Below are positions 36,521-48,665 of a DNA stretch of 64,000 bases, piece after piece; the first letter of the stretch is position 1, and every line of letters starts with the position of its first letter. The position numbers and the translations under genes were made by a program. This DNA comes from Lycocorax pyrrhopterus obiensis. Taxonomy: Eukaryota; Chordata; Aves; Passeriformes; Paradisaeidae. Location: contig JACSVZ010000041.1 in assembly GCA_014706295.1 (NCBI GenBank), positions 1,736,001 to 1,800,000 of the forward strand, given 5' to 3'. Under the pieces are notes generated by a model, which worked only from the letters and a program-made list of their open reading frames with translations, ran no database searches and was not told the DNA's origin.

Positions 36521-37899
36521 TGGTCAGAATTAGCCAGGGCAGCCGGTCCTGAGCCATGGCTCCAAATCCTAAAGGCTTGGAAGTGCCTCAGGCTGGGATT
36601 CCAGCGACAACCCCACGGAACTGTGGAAAACCAGCAGCACCCCTCGGCTCCGGATCCGCGCCCATCCCAGCTTTAAACCCGGGAGCAGCGGCCTCATCGC
36701 GGGCGAAAAGAAGCCGAGACAGAATCCCCGGTGCTGGAGCAGCCCGAGCGGCCCCGGGAGTGCCGCAAGCCCTGACGCTGCACCTTTCCCACCTCAGCTG
36801 TCAAAAAATGAAGCCGTCGCCCGTGACGGCCCCCCCGGAGCCTCGTTAAAAATGTGACGCTTCCCTAAGGCGAGCAGGGGAGACATGGCCAAGCTAATGA
36901 GGATGTGACAGAGTTTACGGGGCGGATTAGACTCCTCTTCCCGCGGAATAAACCTGAGGATGGAGGGAGAAGAAGGCAAGGCGAGGCTGAGGGGCGGCCG
37001 GGGGTTTGGGGAGCGTGTGCGCTCACCAAAAGAGCAATCCTGTACTTGTCACTGCTAATCAGGCGCGGGGATCAGCGGGGAACGCTGGGCCCTGCCGGGA
37101 AAGGGAGGGAATTCAACCTCCCTGCCCCAGGGATCCGGATCCGGCCTCCTCCGGATGCGCCGCGCCGGGAGCAGGTTTGCAAACACGTCCTTGCAGCTCT
37201 CCCACTTCGTTTCCCCATTGGAAAATAAATAAACATCATTGTTCGCTTGTGGGGTTTGTTTTTTTTTTGTTTGTTTGGTTTTTTTAAAATCTCTCTTTTT
37301 CTGCTTTTTCTTTGTCCAATCTGGAAAGCAAAGAAATTCCAGCAAGAAGCTGGGATAGGCTGGAGGCATCTCCAGCGGGGCAAGGGGCACCTTGTCTGCG
37401 TGACAGGGAAAGATTTGCACCCCAAAACCCCACAGCGCCTAAAACGTGCAGCATCCACATTCCCACTCTGAAAAAAAACGGGATTTGGTACCTCTGGAAG
37501 ATTCCAGCTGATCCCACTGGAAATGCCGCTCCCAAAATGCCCAGCCCCTATAGATTTAACCCTGCAGCCGTGTCTGGAGGTGAGGGGACACCTGTGATCC
37601 CCTCTCCCGCCATCAACAGCATTTGAGGGGATCAGGGATTTTGGGAAAGCACTGAGAGGGTCCTGTTTGAGGGCACCTCTTTAATCCCAACCCCTTGAAA
37701 GCGAAATAAGGCTCGAAACAATCCTGAACCAGCCCCTCGAGCCCAAACAGCAGCGAGATTTGGGAGCCAGTCCAAGCTCTGCAGCTTAGGCCCATCTCCA
37801 AATATCTCCCAACAAGTTTATTTATGGAAAATAAAATCAGTCCAAGATGTTCACAGCTCAGGAATATTTAATGCTATTTGGTGAGAAAGTATTTCCAGC

Positions 37900-38360
37900 G
37901 AGGAGGGAAGCGCGCGGCTCCCCGGGCCCGGCTCGCGGCATCGCACCGGGAACGGCGCCGGCACCGACCCGCAGCGGCCACCCCAGAGCCCTGGACTGGT
38001 CTGACCGGATCAAACGCCTCCCTTTCATCTTGTTCACACCAATCCTGCTTAATTGATCGGCTCTGGAGGCCGGGATGAGGGGAGCTGTGGGAAGAGGAGG
38101 TGCTGAGGGATCTGCGAGGGGAGCGCTGCCCCTGGGTGCCGCCGCATCCCCGAGGGGGGGACACCGCACAGACCTGTCCCTTTCCCGTCACCCAGGAGCG
38201 GGAAGGACAATTTCCCTGTGTGGGAAGAGGAGGGGACGGCAGCAGGGTGAACCCAGATGATGCTCAGACACAGATCCCCCCCCGCCGCTGCCCTTCTGGC
38301 AGCCAAAATCCCGGCAGCCGCGGCCGCCTCGGCGCTGAGGTCACCCGCGGAGGTCACGCG
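37900..38360. other. GC-rich CpG-dense stretch in intron 3
   Basis: CGCGCGGCTCCCCGGGCCCG near 37,910 and CGCGGCCGCCTCGGCGC near 38,320. An AT-richer gap lies at 38,020-38,060. No gene recognised. Confidence 0.35.
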
Positions 38361-38399
38361 TGACACGGAGCTGTCTGCCGGGCCAGCCCCGGGTCAAGG

Positions 38400-38470
38400 G
38401 CAGGCCGGAGGCAGCGGTGACGGGAGTCACTTTAATAGACACCTGTCACCTGATGGGGAGCCTTAATGCG
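38400..38470. promoter_or_regulatory. Candidate element with adjacent E-boxes
   Basis: ACACCTGTCACCTGATGG near 38,440 carries two CACCTG E-boxes 8 bp apart, followed by CCTTAATGCG. This arrangement suits bHLH or ZEB/Snail-type binding. Confidence 0.35.
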
Positions 38471-38710
38471 TCCCCCTGATCCCGTGGAACGCTGCCCCGA
38501 TCCCGCGGGACACGGACGAGCATCCTCGGCCACATCCCGGCCGCCGCCACACGCTGGGTGGGGTCACCTTGGCCGACGGGGGGGACACAGAGCAGCCAGG
38601 GAGGGAGGGACAGCGCCGGGGCGAGGCCTGGGCTTTACAAACAGCTCTAATATCCCTGGAAGACGTCTCCGAGTCATGCACGGGGTTGGAAATGTCTCCC
38701 ATTATAATCG

Positions 38711-38728
38711 TGAGTCATTCGTGACTCA
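38711..38728. promoter_or_regulatory. Palindromic pair of AP-1 sites
   Basis: TGAGTCA-TTCG-TGACTCA: two exact consensus AP-1 heptamers, inverted and separated by 4 bp. Flanked by TATAATCG and GTGACATTTC in unique sequence with a further GAGTCATGC 37 bp to the left. Confidence 0.6.
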
Positions 38729-39449
38729 GTGACATTTCTGGAATGGAAAAGCAGTGCCTGGCCCAGCCCTGCGCTGCCCCGCTCGGCGGGGCCACGCCGG
38801 CACTCCACAGCTGAGTCCTGATCCTATTTCCCAAACAAACAACCCCCCGGAGCCAGCACTCCCCAGCAGGGACGTGCAGCCGCTCGGGGACAGTCCCTTG
38901 GGATGGCAAATTTTGGATTCCCACCCTCAAGGGGTTTTGTTCCGTGTGGGAAAATTGGGGATCCGAGCCCGACTTTGCCTCTCGGGACAGAGCCAGGTGT
39001 GGTGGCAGCGGCCGGAGCAGCCCCCAGGGATGTGACGAGCACGGTGGGACTTCCTAAATCTTTATGTTTAAACGTAAAATCCTTAAAAATAAATAAAAAC
39101 AACCATAAAATAAATCAAAGCAGCTTCCAACAGCCCAGGACTGGCACACGCAAAGCCAGGGCCACGCTGCTGCTGCTGCAAATTCCTGCAGGAAAAAGGG
39201 GTTTGGGAACAGTCGGCACATCAGGGTTGGAATGGTCGCCCTGGTGTTTCCCAGGGACAGGCGTTTTCATTAAGGCAGCCCTCATCGCTCGGTTTTATCC
39301 TGGGAACAGCCAAATCCAGGGCAGGAAACACTCGGTGAACTGATGACCCTGGATCACACAATTATTTCCCCCCTCTCTCCACGGTGCCTTTACAGCCCGT
39401 TATTAAAGCACTCGATTTTAGAGGCTGGGAGGAAGCTGCCCTCGGGGAA

Positions 39450-40400
39450 GGCACGGGGCCAGGATGCTCAGAGGTCGGGATGCTCAGAGGTCAGGATGAT
39501 CGGAGGCTGGGATGACTGGAGGTCGGGATGCCCAGGGGTCAGGATGCTTGGAGAGAGGGATGCTCAGAGGCTGGGATGCTCAGAGGCTGGGATGTTCAGA
39601 GGATGGGATGCTTGGAAATCGGGATGCTCAGGGGTCAGGATTCTTGGAGGCCAGGATGCTCAGGGATCAGAATGCTCAAGGGTCAGAATGCTCAGGGACC
39701 AGGATTCCCAAAGGCTGAGGTGCTCAGAGGATGGGATACTCACAGGATGGGATACTCGGGAAGCAGAATGTTTAAAGTCTGGAATGCTTGGGGGTTGGGA
39801 AGCTCAGGGATCAGAATGCCCGGGGGTGAGGATGCTCAGAGGTCAGGATCCTTGGAGGTCGGAATGCGCAGGGACTGGGATGCTCGGGGGAAAGGATATT
39901 CAGAGGCTGGGATGCTCAAGGATTAGGATGCTCAGGGATCAGGATGCTCAAGGATCAGGATGCTCAAGGATCAGGATGTTCAGGGATCAGGATGCTCAGG
40001 GATCAGGATGCTCAGGGATCAGGGTACTCAAGGATCAGGATGTTCAGGGATCAGGGTACTCAAGGATCAGGATGCTCGGGGATCAGGATGCTCGGGGATC
40101 AGGATGCTCGAGGATCAGGATGTTCAGGGATCAGGATGCTCAAGGATCAGGATGCTCAGGGATCAGGATGTTCAGGGATCAGGATGCTCGAGGATCAGGA
40201 TGTTCAGGGATCAGGATGCTCAGGGATCAGGATACTCAAGGATCAGGATGCTCAAGGATCAGGATATTCAGGGATCAGGATGCTCAGGGATCAGGACACT
40301 CAGGGATCAGGATGTTCAGGGATCAGGATGTTCAGGGATCAGGGCACTCAAGGATCAGGATGCTCAGGGATCAGGACCCCTGGATGCCGGAATGCTCAGG
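39450..40400. repeat. 16-bp minisatellite, array 1
   Basis: Unit GATCAGGATGCTCAGG (16 bp) with CTCAAGGATCAGGATG and TTCAGGGATCAGGATG variants, about 58 copies. The left third (to about 39,900) is more diverged (GAGGCTGGGATGCTCA). Since 16 is not a multiple of three, a 16-residue period appears in all three plus frames, none with a stop. Confidence 0.96.
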
Positions 40401-40689
40401 CCCAGGTGTGACGCCCACATTCCCCAACACCCCAATCCCTCCACACAGCAACAACGCCCGCGGGAACCCGGCACGGCTGCGGCAGGACCCGGCCCCAAAA
40501 CAGAACCAACCCCTTGGACCGGGGACTTTGGGACACCGGGAAAACCCAGCTCGGTGCAGGAGCCTTCCATGCACATCCCTCTTTGCCACCTGGTGACCGC
40601 CGGCACAGCTCGGCACCCGGGGAAGGCTCCGGTGGCGCCAGGACACATCAGAGCAGAAATAGACCCAGAGCCGTCGCCCCCCTCCCCGT

Positions 40690-40920
40690 CCCCGCCACCC
40701 CCTTTTTACTATTATGTCTGAGAGGAGCCGTCTCTCCTGGTTTTTTTCCCGATGATTTAATCGCTTGGTGATGAGGGCTGCCTGGCTGGGATACAACTGC
40801 GCTCTGGGCATCGCCAAAAGAAATGGGGGATCTAAAAAGAGGAGGAAGCATCAGTGGCAGCGACGCTGATTGACAGTGAATGAAATGAAGCGGCCAAATT
40901 CCATTGGCGTGGCTTGAAAA
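40690..40920. promoter_or_regulatory. Candidate conserved non-coding element 9
   Basis: Unique sequence between the two 16-bp arrays: TTTTTACTATTATGTCTGAG, CGATGATTTAATCGCTTGG, GACGCTGATTGACAGTGAAT, CCAAATTCCATTGGCG. No coding potential. Confidence 0.35.
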
Positions 40921-41313
40921 TCCCAGGACGCTGCGGAGAGCTGATGGCTCCTTTCCTAGGGTTTTGCCAGAGCCGGCATTTGCCTTTCATCCTCGTTTAA
41001 TTCACCGTTTGGAGGCTGCCACGGGTTCATGTGTGTGCGTAGTGGGGTTTGAATTGCACGGCTGCCCTCGTGGAGGTTTTTTTGTGTGCCGAGGTGTGCA
41101 AAGAGGGGGCAGAGACTTTCATCCCATTCCTCGGCCACAGCTTGGCCTCGTGGCCTTGGGCCCTTGGGAAAAACAGCCCTTGGAGTGCAATTCCTACCCT
41201 GGATGCAGGTGATTAAATGGTTTATAAAGGATTGTCCTGGAGAGGCGGCGTCTGTCAGGGCTTGGACTCCAAGCGCAGCCACTGGCAGGTGCCTGGGTGG
41301 GCCACGGGCGACA

Positions 41314-41750
41314 TGGTGAGGATGCTCGGAGGCTGGGATGCTCAGAGGTCAGGATCCTTGGGGGCTGGGATGTGCAGGGACTGGGATGCTCGGGGGTGAG
41401 GATATTTGGAGGCTGGGATGCTCAGGGATCAGGATGTTCAGGGATCAGGATGCTCAGGGATCAGGATGTTCAGGGATCAGGATGTTCAAGGATCAGGATG
41501 TTCAAGGATCAGGATGTTCAAGGGTCAGGATGCTCAAGGATGAGGATATTCAGGGATCAGGATGCTCAAGGATCAGGATGCTCAAGGATCAGGGTGCTCA
41601 GGGATGAGGGTGTTCAGGGATCAGGATGCTCAAGGATCAGAGTGCTCAGAGGCCGGAATGCTCAGGGATCAGGATGCTCAGGGATCAGGATGCTCAGGGA
41701 TCAGGATGTTCAGGGGTTAGGATTAGGATGCTCAGGGATCAGGATGGAGC
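41314..41750. repeat. 16-bp minisatellite, array 2
   Basis: Same unit as array 1, about 27 copies. Its first 120 bp follows array 1 around 39,830-39,930 closely, so the arrays are related by duplication. It is flanked by direct repeats of about 32 bp beginning CTGGCAGGTGCCTGG (41282 and 41753). Confidence 0.96.
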
Positions 41751-42549
41751 CTCTGGCAGGTGCCTGGATGGGACGTGGGCAGCATCGCTCAGGTGGCGAC
41801 CCCACAGGGATCCCCCCTCCTCCACCTGCAGCTTTCCCGCTCCCAAATGATGGATTTTGCTGGGAAAACCAAGGGTGCGAAGGCCGCGGTCACTGCAGCG
41901 GCCAGAGTGGCTTTGCACATCTCTCCTCCGTCCCCGCAGCCACAGCCCAACAAGAGAAGACCAAAAAGTAACACAAGTCCAGTTTTCCAAACATTCCTTC
42001 ACTTTCCAATGGGAGAGGTGCCAGGTGGCAGCTCCCGGCTCTCCCTCTCTGCCTCTCCTGGAGCAGCTCATCTCACGGATATCCCGGCAAAGGCCGGGCT
42101 CCGACCACAAGCCCAGCAGCCAAACTGCTCCTCTCCCCAAACACCGAGAGCCCTGCTTCTCCCTCACGGCCAGCTCCCCACCCAAATTCCCAGGCTTTTC
42201 GCTCCAGCTGGAAGGAATCTGGCAAATCCCTCGGCTGTGAGTGACCTGCCCCTCCCTGAGCTGGGAGAACTCCCAGGAGAAGCGAGGACAGGATGAGGTC
42301 CAGCAGCCGCACCACAAACCAGGGCAAAGCCTTGAGCAGAACTCAATCCTGACCCCCGGGGCTGGTGCGTGCCCCCCACTCCCACCCGGGATTATCCCCC
42401 TAAAACAGCCGGGTCCAGGCAGGAATTCAACAGTTTTAGTGGAGAAAAACTCCGATTTTGCAAATCTGGTGGGCACAAGAGGCTGTTCCCACCCCAGGCT
42501 CATCCTGGCTCTGTCATCGTCCTCCCTCTGGGCTGTGAGTGCTGGGGAA

Positions 42550-43005
42550 GGGGCTGGGCAGCATCTTGGGGGGCTGCAGAATTTTGGGGGCTGAAGTATC
42601 TCAAGAGGCTGCAGCATTTTGGGGTCTGCAGCATTTTGGGGGGCTCAGCAGGATGGGAGGGCTCAGCATCTTGGGGGACTGCAGGATTGTGGGGGTCTGC
42701 AACTTTTTTGGGGGACGCAGCACTTTGGGGGGCTGCAGCGTCTTGGAGGGCTCAGCAGCTCAGGGGACTTGGATTTTGGGGGGCTGCAACATCGTAGGGG
42801 TCTGCAGCAGTTTGTGGGGCTCAGCATTTTGGGGGGCTGCAGCATCTTGGGGATCTGCAGCACATTGTGGGGCTCAGCATTTTGGGGGGGGCTCAGAATT
42901 TTGGGGGGCTGCAACATCTTAGGGGTCTGCAGCAGTTTGTGGGGCTCAGCATTTTGGGGGGGGCTCAGAATTTTGGGGGGCTGCAGCATTTTGGGGGCCT
43001 CAGCA
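42550..43005. repeat. Minisatellite GGGGCTGCAGCATTTTGG / GGGGCTCAGCATTTTGG
   Basis: About 18-bp words alternating CTGCAGCATTTTGGGGGG, CTCAGCATCTTGG and TCTGCAGCAGTTTGTGG. A long block (GGGGCTGCAACATC, AGGGGTCTGCAGCAGTTTG) occurs near 42,780 and again near 42,907. Minus frames rich in PPK are artefacts. Confidence 0.93.
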
Positions 43006-43014
43006 GCGCCCCCC

Positions 43015-43360
43015 TTCCCGCTCACCAAATATTTGTTTAACCAGGGAATTCCCTCCGCACGCCCGTGGGCTCCGGCGCGGCGGGAAGCGCGGCAGCCTCC
43101 AGCATTCCCAAACTCTGGGAAACCTCTGGAGAGAAAGCCACGAGCCCCCCGCAAGGCCTGGCACGGCGGTGACAGTCCCTCGCAGTGGCCGGGTGGCTTC
43201 ACCCCGCGCTCCCCGGGCTGTGCTGGAGGCGACAGCACCAGGAGCCACCTCCCCGGTGTCCCCGGTGGCCCCCGGTGCCACCAGGACGCGTCGCCCCCGC
43301 GGCCACCGCCGCTCCCGGCCCCACCGAACGCCGCCCGCGACGCGGCCGCTTTGATCCGCC
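43015..43360. other. GC- and CpG-rich stretch beside the CTGCAG array
   Basis: CGCCCGCGACGCGGCCGC near 43,330 and many CpGs. Several frames are open in both directions, as expected at this GC content; no recognisable domain or splice-bounded exon. Confidence 0.35.
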
Positions 43361-43809
43361 GCTTAATTCCCATTAATTCCCGCTTCCCATCAATTCCTGC
43401 TCGGGCTCTGAACCTTCTCGCGGAGATGCCGAGATCAAATGCGGAGTTAAGAGACAGCCGGGCGTGGGGAACATGAAAGGGACAAGTTTTGTTTTCAGGA
43501 TTTGAACCCCGGCGAGGCGGCGGCGCCGGGGAAGCGGCGGAGCCGCGAGCCGAGAGCTCCCTCTGCTCCCGGAAAAAAAACCTTCCAGGATTCCAAACGC
43601 TCCTTCCCCGGCCCGGCCTCGAGGCCCTGCAAACTCCTCACGGCCCCGGGGGACAAGCACAAGCTGCCGCACGGGGAAATGTTTGCTCCGGGGGATGAGT
43701 TGTTGATGGAAAAGTGGCGGAAAAAGGGTAAAATGGTCACAAACGCCGTGGTACCCCAAAAATGCATCAGCTCCCACGGCAGGGGAGACCCCCTGGGTGG
43801 AAAATATCG

Positions 43810-44210
43810 TCTATGAATTGTAAAGATCTGATTTATCCATTGATTAGGATCAAATGGCAGCGCTTGGAGCTCCCCTGGGATGGGGGAAGATGAGGGAATT
43901 TCCATTTCCATCGCTTGGGAAGGGAAATAAACAAATTCCAGGCCAACAGGGGAGGATTTGGGGCAAAGAAGAGCTCAGCACCCGAAATAAAGGCGAAAAA
44001 CAGGGTGCAGAAAATCATCTCAATTCCAACAAAAACGTGTTTTATCAGAGGAAGCAGATCCATCTTTGATCCTGGATCCCGAGAAAAGCAATATCCAGGG
44101 CTGTGCTAGCCCATCTCGCAGGGAGGACGAGTTATTAAAGCACAAGATGAATGGCTTGCAGCGCAGCTAAGTGCTCCAGTTAAGAGAAAAATAGTTCTAA
44201 ACTTACTCTT
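43810..44210. promoter_or_regulatory. Candidate conserved non-coding element 10
   Basis: AT-richer unique DNA: TGATTTATCCATTGATTAGG, GAGTTATTAAAGCACAAGAT, GCAGCTAAGTGCTCCAG. Less distinctive than the other islands. Confidence 0.28.
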
Positions 44211-44839
44211 TGCCCCAAAACTCGTTCCTCCCCCTCATCCCTGGGCCTCAGCTCTCCCCTCGGGTGAAGCTCCCTCGTGCTCCTCATTTTTTTTTCCCCC
44301 GGCTCATCAAAAATTCCGGAGGGGAAATTTGAATAGAAGTAAAAATAAGGTGAATTTAGACGGGTGGTGATGGTTGGGTTGGGTTTTCTTTTTTTTTTAT
44401 TTTTCTCCTCCCCTTCCCCCAACATTTTTTTTTTAATTTTTTTTTTTTTTTTAAATTAAAAATACAACATGAGGAATAAAAATAACCCGGCTGAGTTCAG
44501 TCGTGGGGAAGGAGGGAGGATGGAAATGAAGGAGCGTTCTCGTGGAGAGCAGAGCTCCCGAGCAGGGCGCCTCGCCCCGCGCCTCTGCTCTGCATGAATA
44601 AATAGGGATAAAAATGTAACGCTGCGCTCACAACTCCCATCCCGGCACCCCGAGAGGGCTGGAGCAGCACAAGCCACCAGAGCTCCTGGATTTTTGGTAT
44701 TTAGAGAAAAAAAGCACTGAAATGGGGATTTTGGGGGCCGGTTTGGAGCCGTGGATGTGGCCCCAGCTCGGATATCGAGGCTGGTGGTGCGAATCCACGG
44801 GGGACAGTGGGAAATGAGGGAATTTTCCCCAAATCATGG

Positions 44840-45015
44840 GCTCATTCAGGTCGGAAAAGAGCTCCAGGATCACTGAGCCCAACCTCGCCCTGAGTGCCAC
44901 ATCCCGGCGTTCCTTGGACACCTCCAGGGATGGGGACTCCAATCCTCCCCTCCCGATGTTCAACAACCCTTTCCCCGAGGGAATTCCTGCCTGACCCTCC
45001 CCTCGTGGTGATTCC
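44840..45015 (-). mobile_element. CR1 LINE 3' fragment, short and diverged
   Basis: Antisense: AATCATGGGCTCATTCAGGT, CACTGAGCCCAACCTCGCCC, GAGTGCCACATCCCGGCG, CACCTCCAGGGATGGGGAC. About 175 bp, older than the others. Confidence 0.85.
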
Positions 45016-45587
45016 ACGAGCTCCGGCAGCGCTCAGGATGAGGCCACCTCCTCCATCGAGCCGACATCAGTGATGTTTTCCTCGAGCCCAACACCGAACC
45101 TCGTCACCAAAATCCCTTTTCTGCCGAGATCCAAGGAAACGGGGATGCTGGGAACTCACCCAGTGACTCAATTCACTTCAAATCTGTGCTGAGAGGCGAG
45201 ACCAGCCCGGGGCACGACCCCCCGAGCACCCCAAACCCGCAGCACATCCCAGCAGCCCGACTTTCCCCAGCACCACGGACTTTTCCCACTCCTCCAAATC
45301 CATCCATCCCCGCTTTTCCCAACCCCTCCCGCCTCAGGCAGGATCTCCCGACCCCCCCCCGCCCGCTCCCTCCCGGCTGCCTGGCTCCCCGTTACACAAC
45401 CCTGCTCGGGAGATCCTACGTGGGCAGCGTGGGTTTTCCTGGGAATCGACAGCAGCTCTCGCTGCAGCTCAGCAGAGCATGAGCATCTTACATAAACACC
45501 CCGCGAGTTCCCCTGCGTGGGGGGCTGCCCGCAGCCCCCCGGGCTGGGAGGGAACGCTGGGAGCCGCCTTTTCCCCCCCTCCCTCAT

Positions 45588-45625
45588 CCTCATCCTCATC
45601 CCCATCCTCATCCTCATCCCGCTTT
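45588..45625. repeat. (CATCCT)n short repeat
   Basis: CATCCTCATCCTCATCCC repeated about twice. Frames read Ser/Pro or Ile/Leu runs. Confidence 0.9.
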
Positions 45626-48349
45626 TATTTTTTTTTTCCCTTCTTTCCTTTAAACCAACCCAAACCCTTGTGGGGGAAAAAGGCAGCGCTCGAGCGCTCG
45701 GGAGAGAGAGAGGAGAAATGACTCAAGTGTTTTGTAACTTGTCACATTCGGAGCTGCAATTTGGAGGCAGGAAGGAGGGATCCAAAATAGTCGCCCCAAG
45801 CCCGGATTGTATAACCGAGATCCCCCCCCCCCCCCGCCCCGCTCCTCCCGGCCCCTCCTCTCCCGCCGGGAAAAGGGAAAAGAGGGGGAAAAAAAAAAAA
45901 AGGGAATTTCTGCTGCGGATTGGCAGCTGGAAAAAGGCAGGCGCGAGCTCGGGGTTGTTACAGCGCAGGAAGGAGCCCCCAAATTGGGAGGAATTACTCA
46001 TCCGTGGAAAAAAAAAAGGCTCCTGTGCTGGCGGGGAGGCACCGGGGAAGATGCTGCAGGGGAGGAGGGAAGGCTCCCGGCAGCGCTGCTCCGAGCCCAG
46101 GGGTGAGGCTGAGCTCGCCGGGATGCTCCCCGGAGTGGGAGGTGATGTTTGGGAAGCGCGGCTGAGCAGGACGGAGCAGGATTCCCTGCCAGGAAGGGCC
46201 CTGGCGAGGGCTGCCAAAGGGCACCCGCTGCCAAAACTCGGGCTCGGAGCAGGCTGGAGGCATCCCAGGCGCCGGAGATGGGCTGGGAGATGCTGGGATA
46301 ATCCCACGGGAGGGTGGCAGCAGGGTCAGGGTGTGTTTGCCAGGCCAACACCTCTCCCACAGCACCCGACAATTCCCAGCTCCCGGATTTTTCATCCTTG
46401 CCACATCCCAGAGAAACCCGGGAGAGCCTGGCTGCTCCCAGAGCCCTCTGAACCTCGGGGAGAGCAACACCTGCCTGGAACGGGGAGAGTGACGGAGCAG
46501 AAACCCCCCCTCCAACCCACCCAGCCCGGTATTCCAGAGGTTCCGGAGCCTTTTCCAGCCTGAACCAAGTCCAAGGCCGGAGCTGTGGAGCAGGGGCCCA
46601 CCACGGAATCAGGAGGAGCTGAGGAGGATGCTGGGGGGATGAGGAGGGTTCCAGGGAGATGAGGAAGATGAAGAGGAGCCATGCCCAGCTTAAACACATT
46701 TCCAAACCCCACAAATTCAATTTCCAAGCGCCAGGAGCGTTCTGAGAACCTGCCTGCTGCTATCAACCCTCCTGCCCACCCGAAACGCCGCTAATTCCTT
46801 TTGAAAAAGCCCAGGCGGGTCCGGGGGATGTCAGGAGACACCACGAGGGTGACAGGTCCCCTCGGGGCTCATCGATCTGCCACCGACCACCCCGCGGGAG
46901 CTCTGAGACGCAGGCGGGCTCGGCCTCCTGCCTCCAGGCTCCGTGGGGGCAGCGCTTCCTTGAGGGTCCCCATGAAAATAAATCGTGGAGTTTATGGGAT
47001 GAGGGGAGGGATCTTTGCAGCTTTTTCTCCGGTGTCACCTCGGCTAAAGGCTCTGAAATTTCGGGTGCCTGACGCCCACGCTGGCGCATCACAGGCTGTG
47101 GCATCCCGGGAAAATCCCAAAGATGGGGCAGGGGGAAGGAGGAACCGGGTTGTTTTCGAGGGATTCATCTGTTTCTACAACACAGTCTGGCTCTGCAATT
47201 AATAAAATTCATGGAAAATCCCTATTTTTATGCCAGCCCCACCTGGCAGGTGCATCCCTGCAGCTTTGGGAGGAGCAGGCGAAAACAAAGCGGATGCGAA
47301 GCACTTGCCCATGCAGTAAACCGGGACAAAAAGGCCCAAATTCCCAACAAATTCCCAACCAGAGCACGATCACACCTTCCCCGGGATATTCCAGTGGAAT
47401 CCTGGACAGCCCATGGCACATCCCGTGCCCTCAGACACACCAGCTCCGATTTCCACCGGTTAATTCCGTACAAAACATACATCTGCGGGAGCAGCACAAT
47501 TATCTCTGGGAGCGAAGCGTTGATGGATGGAAGTTTTAATTACCGAACCTTCCCATCCTCCCCCATGCACAAAAAGTGCATTTCCTGGCATGTTTACTTC
47601 ATAATAAAACACGGCCAAATTCCATGTTGGTGGAACACGTGCACGGGGCACGGGGAGGACGAGATGAGCTGAAAAATCTGGTTTGTCACCAGAGCTGGAA
47701 ATTTAAGTTCCTTTGATCTCTCTGCCTCCAGAGCTGCTGGGGAAGCAGAGAGGAGAGAGCAGCACACACCGAGAACGTTATCCCAGGGTGTGGAGGGGCT
47801 CAGGGATGGATCCCAGCTCCTGCCTCCGCACGTGCCGGGGCCGCGGAGATTGACGGCTCCACTCCCGCGCACGTCCCCGTCCCCTGATGTCCCCAAAGAG
47901 AAGAGCAGCACGAGCCTTAATTCCCATGGACAGGGCTAAAGGGTGCCCCTGTCACCCATCAGTATCATTTAAGGCTTGGGAATCGCCCAATTCCCGTCGG
48001 GAACGCCCGGCGGAGCTCCGTGCTCATATCAGCCTTAATTTCATTTGGTCCTTCACACCGTCGGCGGCTCCGCGTGTCGCCCGCGGAACGGTGGCACCAA
48101 GCGACGCTTCCCATCCGCTGGCAGCGGGATCCGGATGCTGCCACGGCACGGGAGCCACCCTCTGCTCCAAAACCTGGCCGGCATCCGGCAAGGGCGGCGG
48201 CTCCAGCCTGTCGGAGCCCGGTGTGACACAGGTTACTCGCTCCCAACGTAAAGACGTGCGGAGGTTGAGGTCCCCCCCATCCCTCCCCTTCCTTCCTTCC
48301 CTTCGCGAGCAAATCCTCCAGCGGGAATCTTCCCCCCTTCCTCGGAAAT

Positions 48350-48665
48350 TCACAGCCAACCTGCTAATGAGTCTTTGTGAAACTTGTGCCTTCTTACCTC
48401 TAATTTTACAGCCTGTTCGGATTTGAGCTCTGTGGACAGCCTCACATTTGGTTGGGAATTATAGGCTGAGTGGCTGTTCTCTCCTATTATTGTGCTGTCA
48501 ATCTCCTATTAGCACATTATAATATGCTACACTGAATGCATCTGTTCCGTAGATCACAAGTCCTAATTGTCATTTGTTGAATCACTTTGTCTTATATGAT
48601 TGTTAAGCAATTATTTCACCCAAAGCAGCTTAAACTTTGATTACTGTATAGTGTTTACAGGGATC
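48350..48665. promoter_or_regulatory. Candidate conserved non-coding element 11 (strongest in intron 3)
   Basis: About 310 bp of AT-rich, high-complexity DNA: TGCTAATGAGTCTTTGTGAA, CTCTAATTTTACAGCC, CTCCTATTATTGTGCTGTCA, ATCTCCTATTAGCACATTAT, AGTCCTAATTGTCATTTGTT, AAGCAATTATTTCACCC, TTTGATTACTGTATAG. Abrupt change from GC-rich flanks, no repeats, no coding frame. Confidence 0.48.

Noticed and set aside
39343..40721. Plus-strand frames of 417, 253 and 155 codons with a 16-residue period
   Set aside because: Product of the 16-bp minisatellite; every frame is open with the same GSGCSRIRMLRDQDAQ-like peptide. No conserved domain, splice or codon signal.
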